Of a stretch of 5,752 bases of DNA, positions 1 to 5,134 are shown piece by piece. The DNA comes from DATHSN01 sp035464115 (GTDB taxonomy: Bacteria; Actinomycetota; Acidimicrobiia; Acidimicrobiales; SKKL01): positions 1 through 5,752 of the forward strand of contig DATHSN010000437.1 of the NCBI GenBank assembly GCA_035464115.1. Reading direction: 5' to 3'. Under the pieces are notes generated by a model. That model made no database searches. It was not told the origin of the DNA and saw nothing but the letters and a program-made list of their open reading frames with translations. How positions within the stretch are numbered: position 1 is the stretch's first letter; the number at the start of each line of letters is the position of its first letter. The position numbers and the translations under genes are program-made.

Positions 1-302
1 GGGCCGCTGGGCGGGGTCGGCTCGGGCTCGGGCACGGCTGCGACCGGCTCGGTCGGCGGCTCGCTGTCCACGCTCGGCTCGACCTGCGTCGCGGGCTCCG
101 GGGCTGTCTCGGGCTCGACTTGCTCGGGCTCCGATGCTGCCTCGGGCTCCGGCGCGGCCTCGGGCTCGACCTGCGTCTCGGGCTCCGGCTCGTCGGCCGG
201 CTCGGAGGGGGGCGACGCCGACGCGTCGGGGTGCAGCTCGGGGGCGTACCACTTGCCGTCGGAGGCCATCCACCAGCCGGGGCCCTGGGGCGCATCGCTC
301 AC
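1..302 (-). CDS. WW-motif protein with Glu/Pro-rich region (3' end outside window)
   Basis: The GTG start at 302-300 is chosen because a good ribosome binding site (TCAGGAGA on the minus strand, 319-312) lies about 10 bases upstream. The frame stays open for 100 codons to the window edge, so only the N-terminus is seen. Residues 7-22 read GPGWWMASDGKWYAPE. I know this short Trp-rich motif from the N-termini of many actinobacterial, especially acidimicrobial, proteins, often ahead of disordered linkers and membrane segments. From about residue 30 the chain is nearly all Glu, Pro, Ala, Thr, Val and Gln, with repeated EPE and TQVEP units, so it is probably disordered. No signal peptide or membrane segment is visible in this part. 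It is transcribed divergently from the ureohydrolase-like gene. The function is unknown; the motif does not define a reaction. The reading frame is well supported, the role is not. Confidence 0.75.
   Translation of the reverse strand, partial: MSDAPQGPGWWMASDGKWYAPELHPDASASPPSEPADEPEPETQVEPEAAPEPEAASEPEQVEPETAPEPATQVEPSVDSEPPTEPVAAVPEPEPTPPSG
76..188. repeat. Imperfect in-frame coding repeats (EPE/TQVEP units)
   Basis: A 26-base word at 76-101 recurs at 163-188 with one mismatch. The copies are 87 bases apart, exactly 29 codons, so the repeat is in frame. Shorter copies of the cgggctc core lie between and around them. On the minus strand these encode TQVEP and PEPE units of the Glu/Pro-rich region. 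Length changes by slippage or recombination would keep the frame. It is a coding repeat, not a CRISPR array: the units are short, degenerate and lack spacers of uniform length. Confidence 0.6.
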
Positions 303-311
303 GTTCGCACG

Positions 312-319
312 TCTCCTGA
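312..319 (-). promoter_or_regulatory. Ribosome binding site for the WW-motif gene
   Basis: The minus strand reads TCAGGAGA, with the AGGAG core about 10 bases before the GTG at 302. It decides the start: the in-frame ATG at codon 12 would cut the conserved GPGWW motif and has no comparable site. Confidence 0.65.
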
Positions 320-358
320 ACTCGACCAGATCCGTCGGGTGACCGTAGGCCACCACCG

Positions 359-380
359 CCGGCTCCCGACGCAGAGCCGG
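359..380. repeat. Inverted repeat in divergent intergenic region
   Basis: CCGGCTC (359-365) is matched by its exact complement GAGCCGG (374-380) across an 8-base loop. It lies in the 129-base gap between two divergent genes, just before the larger palindrome at 387-403. It could be a hairpin in the leader of the minus-strand transcript or a protein site. Short GC-rich inverted repeats are common by chance in this composition, so the weight is low. Confidence 0.35.
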
Positions 381-386
381 TCGGAG

Positions 387-403
387 GGTTACACGGTGTA
401 ACC
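387..403. promoter_or_regulatory. Perfect 17-bp palindrome, candidate operator
   Basis: GGTTACACGGTGTAACC has two perfect 8-base arms around a single central base. It is unusually A/T-containing for this DNA and sits between divergent start codons, 28 bases before the plus-strand GTG at 432 and 84 bases before the minus-strand GTG at 302. Symmetry of this length in such a place is typical of a site for a dimeric repressor or activator (TetR-, GntR- or MarR-like factors use such sites). The regulator is not in this window. I could not identify convincing -10 and -35 boxes on either strand, so the promoter position is unknown. Half of the site recurs at 5086-5095. Confidence 0.5.
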
Positions 404-431
404 ACCGGGGCCCGGGCACGACCAGACCGGC

Positions 432-1433
432 GTGACCGCGGTGGGCTACGAGGACCTCCTGGTGTGCCATCCCGGCGTCGCCGTCGTCGACACCGACGAC
501 GGCCCGGCGCTCTGGCACGTCGTCGACGACTGGGTCGAACCCATCGGCGATCGGCTCCTCACCGCCACGCTGCGCCAGCTCGCCCATCCCCGGGTGGTGC
601 GCCGGGCCCTCGTGGCGGCCGGTGCCACCGCCACCGCCGCCGCCCACCGGCTCCTGGGCGAGCTCGGCCGCCTGGTCGACCACCAGGTGGTCCTCCACCT
701 CGACCGGGGCGACGAGCTCGCCGTCGCCCGCCCGACGATGTGGGGCGTCCCCGCCGCCACCATCGGTGCCGCGCTGGCCGACGGCGCGACCGCCGTCGTC
801 CTGGGCGGACCGTCGGACGGGGTCGGACCCGACGAGGTCGCCGGCTGGGACGTGCTGCGGGTCCGGTCCGCCCGGGCGGACCGCGACCCGGCGGGCGCGG
901 GCCTGGTCGGTGGGCTGGCCCTGGCCGGGCTCGGCGTGGTCGACGGCGGCGACGTTCCGGGTGGGCACGACGTCGGGGTGGCCCGGCTCGAGTCGTGGTG
1001 CGCCCGTCTGGCGGGCGCGGGCATCGTGCCGGTCGTCGTGGGGGACCACCGGACCGAGGCGGCCGCCATCGCCGGCGCCGTCCGACGTCATGGGCCGGTC
1101 GGCATCCTGCACCTCGACGAGCACCCTCGGGCCCGGGTCGACGGTCGTGACCTCGCGATCGATCCCGCCGCCCCAGCGGACCTCGACCCCGACCTGCGCT
1201 GGTTCGCCACGGTCCCCGCCGACTCGGCGGTCGGATCGGGCGAGGACACGGGCGTCGTCGGGCCCGGCGCCGACCGGGTCGACGCGCTGGTCGACGCTGT
1301 CGCCGGGCGGCGGATCGTGGGCGTGGGCCTGCGCGGCGGGGCCGGCGACCCGACCCGCGACCCGACCCGACACCTGGCGGCGGTCGACCTGGTGGCGCGG
1401 GTGGTCGCCGCCGCCGTGGGTCCCCGGCCGTGA
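432..1433 (+). CDS. Degenerate ureohydrolase (arginase/agmatinase)-fold protein with extra N-terminal domain
   Basis: The protein has 333 residues. From about 120 to the end it follows the ureohydrolase layout: AVVLGGPSDGVGPD..LRVRS (121-147), VVDGGDV (169-175), GIVPVVVGDH (197-206, the place of the GGDHS motif), GILHLDEHPR (224-233, the place of DAHTD), and a C-terminal IVGVGL..DPTRDPTRHLAAVDLVARVV (295-325) like the last strand and helix of agmatinases. Asp229, His231 and His206 could still bind metal. The third acid of DAHxD is Arg233, and the usual SxDxDxxDP motif is not evident, so normal binuclear manganese hydrolysis is doubtful. Residues 1-100 are an added domain of unknown type; a winged-helix or peptide-recognition role is possible but unproven. 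No clear Shine-Dalgarno sequence precedes the GTG at 432; a GTG at 441 is an alternative start. It overlaps the next gene by 4 bases. The coding call is firm, the fold fairly likely, the activity unknown. Confidence 0.6.
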   Translation: MTAVGYEDLLVCHPGVAVVDTDDGPALWHVVDDWVEPIGDRLLTATLRQLAHPRVVRRALVAAGATATAAAHRLLGELGRLVDHQVVLHLDRGDELAVARPTMWGVPAATIGAALADGATAVVLGGPSDGVGPDEVAGWDVLRVRSARADRDPAGAGLVGGLALAGLGVVDGGDVPGGHDVGVARLESWCARLAGAGIVPVVVGDHRTEAAAIAGAVRRHGPVGILHLDEHPRARVDGRDLAIDPAAPADLDPDLRWFATVPADSAVGSGEDTGVVGPGADRVDALVDAVAGRRIVGVGLRGGAGDPTRDPTRHLAAVDLVARVVAAAVGPRP

Positions 1434-2056
1434 CCGACCCCGGGGCGCCGCCGCTACCGGAGTGGGTCGCGCCGGCCCTGGTCGAGCTGGCGGCGCGCTG
1501 CCGCGGCATCGTCGCCACCGGGCTCGGCGTGGACCTCCCCGAGATCCGGGTGGAGGTGGTGGTGGTGGAACCCGGCCAGGAGCTGGTCCGCACCGACTAC
1601 GTCGACCGCATCGTCGTCGCCCTCGCCGGTGCCGATCGGGTGGCGCCACCTCCCGCCGGCGCCAACCTCGTGTACGCCGTGGCCCACGAGGTCGGGCACC
1701 TGGCGGTGGTGCGCCGTCTGCCCCCGGGTGGTCGCCTCGCCGTCGTGTGGGACGAGGCGCTCGCCCACCACGTGGCGGTCGACGTGGTGTTCCCCGGTCT
1801 GGCCCGCCTCGACCCCGCCGACGTGTGGCCCGGTGAGCGCCGCGGCTGGGAGGAGCGCCAGGGCGGGTTCGAGGTCGGCCACGGCGTGGGCGACGTGCGG
1901 GCCGGCCTGGCGCGGGCAACGGCGCGGGTGCGGGCGGCCGCCGCCGGCGTGGGTGGCACCGACGAGCTGCTGCGCCGCCTCGCCGCCGGGCCCGCCCGCG
2001 ACCTCGAGCTGCTCCGCATGGAGCGGACCCTGGGACGCCTCGCGTCAGGCCGCTGA
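1430..2056 (+). CDS. Small soluble gluzincin-type metalloprotease-like protein (HEXXH-X18-E)
   Basis: The protein has 208 residues. His86-Glu87-Val-Gly-His90 (AHEVGHLAVV) is a zinc-protease HEXXH motif. Exactly 18 residues later comes Glu109 in WDEALAHHVA, giving HEXXH-X18-E, the spacing known from M1-type gluzincins, where the second Glu completes the zinc site. The catalytic motifs are therefore intact on paper, while the total length is far below full M1 aminopeptidases. This is a minimal domain of a family I cannot name. No signal peptide or membrane segment is visible, so it should act in the cytoplasm. The C-terminal third (about 150-208) is helical and rich in Ala and Arg. Its GTG start overlaps the upstream TGA (GTGA, 1430-1433) with no separate ribosome binding site, so translation is probably coupled to the ureohydrolase-like protein. 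A role in trimming a modified peptide from the convergent locus is possible but inferred only from position. Confidence 0.65.
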   Translation: MTDPGAPPLPEWVAPALVELAARCRGIVATGLGVDLPEIRVEVVVVEPGQELVRTDYVDRIVVALAGADRVAPPPAGANLVYAVAHEVGHLAVVRRLPPGGRLAVVWDEALAHHVAVDVVFPGLARLDPADVWPGERRGWEERQGGFEVGHGVGDVRAGLARATARVRAAAAGVGGTDELLRRLAAGPARDLELLRMERTLGRLASGR

Positions 2057-2076
2057 GACCACGAACGGGGGGTGAT

Positions 2077-2100
2077 CGGCTGAGGCGGGCTGCTCAGCCG
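2077..2100. terminator. Candidate bidirectional terminator hairpin between convergent genes
   Basis: CGGCTGAG (2077-2084) and CTCAGCCG (2093-2100) form a perfect 8-base stem with an 8-base loop. The hairpin fills the 37-base convergent gap and runs into the last codons of the minus-strand SPASM gene (TGA at 2096-2094). No U-tract follows on either strand, as is common for actinobacterial hairpins. It could serve both converging transcripts. Confidence 0.45.
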
Positions 2101-3446
2101 GCGAGGAAGCCGCGGCGCACCAGCTCGGACCAGTTGGTCTTGCGGGGCGTGCAGACGTAGCGCTCCTTGAACCGGCGGCGCTCGTCGGGGTCGGTGGCGA
2201 GGGCCATGGCGCCGTCGAGGCGGGCCTTCGGGCACCCACCCCAGCACACGGGCAGGAACGGGCACGTCTCGCACCCGGTGTCGAACGGCTCGTAGTCGCG
2301 CCAGCGGTCGTCAGCTGCGGTCACGGTGAGGCCGAGGGCGCCGAGGCTCCCGATGGTGCGGTCGTCGTCGGCCACGTCGGCCCAGCAGCGCTTCACCCGC
2401 CCGCCCGGCTCGATGGCCAGGTGCGACGAGCGGACCGCGGCGCACGGGGTCGACGTCGCCGTGTCGAACCCGACGCCCACCCGGAAACCCAGCGACCGGG
2501 CGTGCTCGAGCAGGTCGATCTCGAGCTGGGCGAACTCGCCGACCTCGAGGTAGGTCCGCTCGACCGCACCGACCAGCTCGGGGCCGAAGACGGCTGGGGG
2601 CTCGGTGCGCACGAAGCCCAGGTCGACGAACAGGCCGCGCTCGGCGAGCAGGTCGAGCAGCGCCGGCACCTTCGGTGCGTTGCGGCGGTCGATGTTCACC
2701 CGCAGCTCGACACCGACGCCGGCGGCGTGGGCTGCGGCGACGCCGCGCAGCGTGGCCTCGAACGACCCTCGGCCCGACGCGGTGGGGCGGAGCAGGTCGT
2801 GGACATCGGGCGTGCCGTCGACGGTGATCTGGGCCGTGGCGACCCGGGCGGCGCGCAGGTCGGCGGCGAGCTCGGGGGTGATGAGCGTGCCGTTGGTGAT
2901 GATGGCGGCCGAGTAGGTGGCCCCCGAGTACGACGCCACCCGCATGAGCCGGCGCGAGAGCGACAGCACGGTGGCGGCCTGCAGGAGCGGCTCGCCACCG
3001 AACCAGGTGACCGACAGCGATCGGCGTCCCTTCAGGGCCCGCTGCACGTGGGCGACGAGGTGGTCCTGGTCGGAACGGCTCATCGCCCGGGGGTGGTGCT
3101 CGGCCTCGAAGCAGTAGCCGCACCGCAGGTTGCAGGCCACGGTCGGCGAGATGGTGAGCAGCAGCTCGTCGGTGCGGTCGCGGTCCTCGCGGTACGACTC
3201 GCGGGCGGCGCCGCGCTCGTCCCAGTCGCTGGGCACGACGAGGCCAGCATCGACCAGGGTCGACAACGCGCCGTGGGCCGCCAGCGGTTCGAGCGCGCCC
3301 GAGGTGAGCGCGGCGTCGTCGGCCTCGGTGACGAGCACGTGGTGGCCGGTGCGGGTCGACGACCACACGGCGCCGCCGCCGTCGAGCTTGGCCCGCACGG
3401 CGTAGGCCGACACGGTGAGGGTGGTGGCGGGGGCGGTGGGGCTCAT
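2094..3446 (-). CDS. Radical SAM/SPASM enzyme, probable peptide/protein maturase
   Basis: The protein has 450 residues and starts at the ATG at 3446-3444. Residues 1-95 form an N-terminal domain of the type that precedes the barrel in peptide-modifying SPASM enzymes and may bind substrate. The radical SAM core holds ISPTVACNLRCGYCF, with Cys105, Cys109 and Cys112 (CX3CX2C) for the 4Fe-4S cluster that cleaves S-adenosylmethionine, then WFGGEPLL (148-155) and IITNGTLIT (182-190). The C-terminus carries a complete seven-Cys SPASM pattern: Cys335-X13-G-X4-Cys354, Cys392-X2-Cys395-X5-Cys401-X3-Cys405 and a final Cys432, which should hold two auxiliary clusters. Known SPASM enzymes install thioether, C-C or C-O links, or oxidise side chains, in ribosomal peptides and proteins. 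The gene overlaps the upstream radical SAM gene by 4 bases (ATGA) and has no clear ribosome binding site of its own, so coupled translation is likely. Its substrate is unknown; the paralogous proteins upstream are the obvious candidates. Confidence 0.9.
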   Translation of the reverse strand: MSPTAPATTLTVSAYAVRAKLDGGGAVWSSTRTGHHVLVTEADDAALTSGALEPLAAHGALSTLVDAGLVVPSDWDERGAARESYREDRDRTDELLLTISPTVACNLRCGYCFEAEHHPRAMSRSDQDHLVAHVQRALKGRRSLSVTWFGGEPLLQAATVLSLSRRLMRVASYSGATYSAAIITNGTLITPELAADLRAARVATAQITVDGTPDVHDLLRPTASGRGSFEATLRGVAAAHAAGVGVELRVNIDRRNAPKVPALLDLLAERGLFVDLGFVRTEPPAVFGPELVGAVERTYLEVGEFAQLEIDLLEHARSLGFRVGVGFDTATSTPCAAVRSSHLAIEPGGRVKRCWADVADDDRTIGSLGALGLTVTAADDRWRDYEPFDTGCETCPFLPVCWGGCPKARLDGAMALATDPDERRRFKERYVCTPRKTNWSELVRRGFLAG

Positions 3447-4492
3447 CGGATCGACACCATCTGCTCGGGGGGCGTGAGGGCGTGCTCGATGCGCTCGGCG
3501 ACGGCGGCGAGCGCGGCCGCGAACCGCTCGGGCTCGGTCGGCGCGAGCAGGTCGACGCCGATGGCGTCGGACAGCGACGCCGCCACCTGGTCGTCGGTGT
3601 TCACCTCGCGGCACAGGTGGCACGGGTGGCGGGTGACGGCGGCGGAGCGGTCGGACAGGTCGGTGCGGCCACCGGCGGCGAGGTGGGCGCCGAGCGGACC
3701 CCACAGGGCGATCACCGCGAACCAGGGCGTGCGGCGGAACCGGTCGATCAGCTCGCCCATGTGGTCGGACGTGGCGTCGCCGAGCACGAGCGGGCTGGCG
3801 GCTCCGAACTCGGCGCTGGTCGGACAGATCGACACCGTGCCGTCGTGGTCGACCTCGACGTGGCCCACGAGGTGGCACCCCCCGAGGTCGGGGAGCGTGC
3901 GCCCGAGCACCCGGTCGGGCAGCGCCTCGCCCCGGCCCACCGGGTGGACCGGGTGGGTGTAGACGTGCGCCGGCGTGGCGGCGCGCAGCGTGGTGAGGAG
4001 CCGGAGCGCCGCGAAGTCGCCCTCGGCGGCGGGGATGGCGATCTGCACCCGCATCCCCGCCTCGGCCCCGGCCCGGGCGGCGTGGACCACGGCCTCGAGC
4101 GGCACGAAGGGCAGGTGCCAGCGGTCGGTGGACAGCATCAGCGTCTCGACCCCGTGCTCGGCGAGCTGGGCGGTGCGGCGCCGGGCCCGGTCGGGGTCGC
4201 GGGCCCACCCGCCGTTGGTGCAGACCCGCACGGCGAGCCCGGCGGTGACGGCCCGGTCGATCACGTCGAGGGCGTGGTCGAACCGGGCCAGGGGCTCCCC
4301 ACCCGAGAGGATGACCGAGCCGACGCCCACCCCGGCCGCCTCGGCGAGGAGGCGGCCGGCGAGGGCGGGGTCGATCCAGCCGCGCACGTCGGGGCTCGAC
4401 GACGACCCGCAGTGGTCGCAGGCCGCCGGGCAGAACCGGGTGAGCAGCACCCCGAGCTCGCGCACGGGGTTCTCGGTGGGGAGCCCGTCCAC
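3443..4492 (-). CDS. Radical SAM enzyme with probable C-terminal auxiliary Fe-S site
   Basis: The protein has 349 residues. LLTRFCPAACDHCGSSSS holds Cys21, Cys25 and Cys28 (CX3CX2C) of the radical SAM cluster close to the N-terminus, followed by ILSGGEPLAR (61-70), VCTNGGWARD (90-99) and LSTDRWHLPFVP (120-131). The last two are motifs I recall from a group of bacterial radical SAM proteins found in peptide or cofactor loci. Cys206, Cys223, Cys291 and Cys294 (the last two as CHLC) lie in the C-terminal part and could bind one auxiliary cluster, SPASM- or Twitch-like but not the full seven-Cys pattern of its neighbour. The two enzymes are therefore distinct and not a recent duplication. The GTG start at 4492 is 3 bases after the stop of the upstream paralogue, and no good Shine-Dalgarno sequence is visible, so coupling is likely; GTG at codon 10 is an alternative. 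The stop overlaps the start of the SPASM gene. The fold is sure, the reaction unknown. Confidence 0.88.
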   Translation of the reverse strand: MDGLPTENPVRELGVLLTRFCPAACDHCGSSSSPDVRGWIDPALAGRLLAEAAGVGVGSVILSGGEPLARFDHALDVIDRAVTAGLAVRVCTNGGWARDPDRARRRTAQLAEHGVETLMLSTDRWHLPFVPLEAVVHAARAGAEAGMRVQIAIPAAEGDFAALRLLTTLRAATPAHVYTHPVHPVGRGEALPDRVLGRTLPDLGGCHLVGHVEVDHDGTVSICPTSAEFGAASPLVLGDATSDHMGELIDRFRRTPWFAVIALWGPLGAHLAAGGRTDLSDRSAAVTRHPCHLCREVNTDDQVAASLSDAIGVDLLAPTEPERFAAALAAVAERIEHALTPPEQMVSIR

Positions 4493-4495
4493 GGC

Positions 4496-5032
4496 TCAGC
4501 CGGCCGCGGGGAGCCAGGACGCGTCGCCGTGCCCGTGCTCCTCGGCCCAGTCGCGCACCCGGTAGCCCTTCTCGATCCAGGCCTCGACGCGAGCGGCGAT
4601 CGAGCACAGCTCGAGCAGCCGACCCGGGAGCTGCACCCCGGCGGGCATGTCCTCGATGGCGCCGGCGCCGGCGTCGAAGCCCGACGTCTCGAAGCTCGTC
4701 ATCGTCGAGAACGACGGCGGCCGGAACACCGGGCGGGTGACCGTGGGGGAGCCGAACTGGAAGCCCGACAGCGACCCCGAGGTCATCGAGCTGGGTCCGG
4801 TCGGGACCTCGAAGATCCGGCACAGCGAGGCGGTCGGCGCCTGCAGCAGCTCCTGGATCAGCACCCCGATCTCGTCGGACTCGAGGATCCACTCGGCGAC
4901 GAAGCTGGGGATGTCCTCACCCAGCAGCTCGTCGGGGATGCGGGGCAGGCTGGTGTCGGGGTCGGTCGGGAGCGTGATGGTGATGGCGTCGCGGGTGGCG
5001 GCCACCCCGATGCTGGGTACCTGGTCGGGCAC
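4496..5032 (-). CDS. Radical-SAM-associated conserved protein, candidate substrate (paralogue 2)
   Basis: The protein has 178 residues and I recognise no family. The GTG start at 5032 has a perfect AGGAGG at 5042-5037, 4 bases upstream. It is clearly related to the next gene upstream. Residues 41-64 (IPSFVAEWILESDEIGVLIQ onward) match that protein at 13 of 24 positions, and residues 139-174, ending AEEHGHGDASWL, match at 25 of 36. Between them, residues about 72-125 are rich in Ser, Thr, Phe, Pro and Gly, with Phe at 91, 93, 103, 108, 114 and 119 and no counterpart in the paralogue. Single Cys residues lie at 71 and 143. No signal peptide, membrane segment or catalytic motif is seen. It lies 3 bases upstream of the first radical SAM gene, the usual place of a precursor or partner. 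It may be a large RiPP-like substrate with the modified part in its centre, a carrier, or a structural partner. It is longer than typical precursors, so the substrate call is tentative. Confidence 0.7.
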   Translation of the reverse strand: MPDQVPSIGVAATRDAITITLPTDPDTSLPRIPDELLGEDIPSFVAEWILESDEIGVLIQELLQAPTASLCRIFEVPTGPSSMTSGSLSGFQFGSPTVTRPVFRPPSFSTMTSFETSGFDAGAGAIEDMPAGVQLPGRLLELCSIAARVEAWIEKGYRVRDWAEEHGHGDASWLPAAG

Positions 5033-5036
5033 GGAT

Positions 5037-5042
5037 CCTCCT
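5037..5042 (-). promoter_or_regulatory. Ribosome binding site for paralogue 2
   Basis: The minus strand reads AGGAGGATCCGTG: a consensus AGGAGG 4 bases before the GTG at 5032. It is the strongest ribosome binding site in the minus-strand unit and fixes the start. The two downstream enzyme genes lack one, so they probably depend on coupling to this gene. Confidence 0.65.
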
Positions 5043-5074
5043 GGGGTCGGTGGTCGACCGTCCCCGACGTGGCG

Positions 5075-5088
5075 ACCCCGCTCGGGGT
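5075..5088. repeat. Short inverted repeat upstream of paralogue 2
   Basis: ACCCCG (5075-5080) and CGGGGT (5083-5088) are complementary around two bases, giving a 5-bp stem with a 4-base loop if folded. It lies in the 102-base gap between the two paralogues and shares its right end with the GGTTACACCG word. Its role is unclear: part of an operator, a leader structure, or chance in GC-rich DNA. Confidence 0.3.
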
Positions 5089-5114
5089 TACACCGCGCGC
5101 GCCGGCGCGGTGGG
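5086..5114. promoter_or_regulatory. Shared GGTTACACCG half-site overlapping an 8-bp inverted repeat
   Basis: GGTTACACCG at 5086-5095 equals one half plus the centre of the 17-bp palindrome at 387-403. The other half is not conserved here (3 of 8 arm bases). Starting inside it, CACCGCGC (5091-5098 on the base count of the listing row) pairs with GCGCGGTG (ending about 5112) across a 6-base loop. The site lies in the gap after the stop of the upstream paralogue, 54 bases or more before the GTG at 5032. It may be an operator or internal promoter for the downstream three genes, or an attenuating hairpin. Hairpin and operator readings cannot be separated by eye. Confidence 0.35.
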
Positions 5115-5134
5115 AGCCGCGATGTCGGTCCGGG

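Noticed and set aside
76..188. CRISPR-like direct repeats
   Set aside because: The repeats are in frame, degenerate, unevenly spaced and encode a Glu/Pro-rich protein; no cas gene is present.
387..403. tRNA-like T arm or attachment site at the palindrome
   Set aside because: No GTTCGA-type T loop, anticodon arm or acceptor stem can be built around it, and no integrase or element boundary is visible in the window.
303..431. Sigma-70-type promoter boxes in the divergent gap (for example TACGGT on the minus strand as a -10)
   Set aside because: The hexamer fits TANNNT but no acceptable -35 lies at the right distance, and single hexamers are not evidence in a gap of this size.
559..1593. Minus-strand open frame opposite the ureohydrolase-like gene
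   Set aside because: The translation is dominated by Arg and Pro with no motif, and the plus strand has a coherent fold signature and an operon overlap.
2421..3962. Long plus-strand open frame of 513 codons opposite the radical SAM genes
   Set aside because: It lies antisense to two well-supported enzymes, is low in recognisable motifs and rich in Gly, Arg and Val, and is the kind of frame that stays open by chance in very GC-rich DNA.
2094..4892. A single 932-codon minus-strand open frame
   Set aside because: Only its last 450 codons look like a protein (radical SAM/SPASM). The rest is Arg/Pro-rich out-of-frame translation of the upstream radical SAM gene and paralogue 2, whose own frames carry clear motifs. 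The ATG at 3446 overlapping the upstream stop is the natural start.
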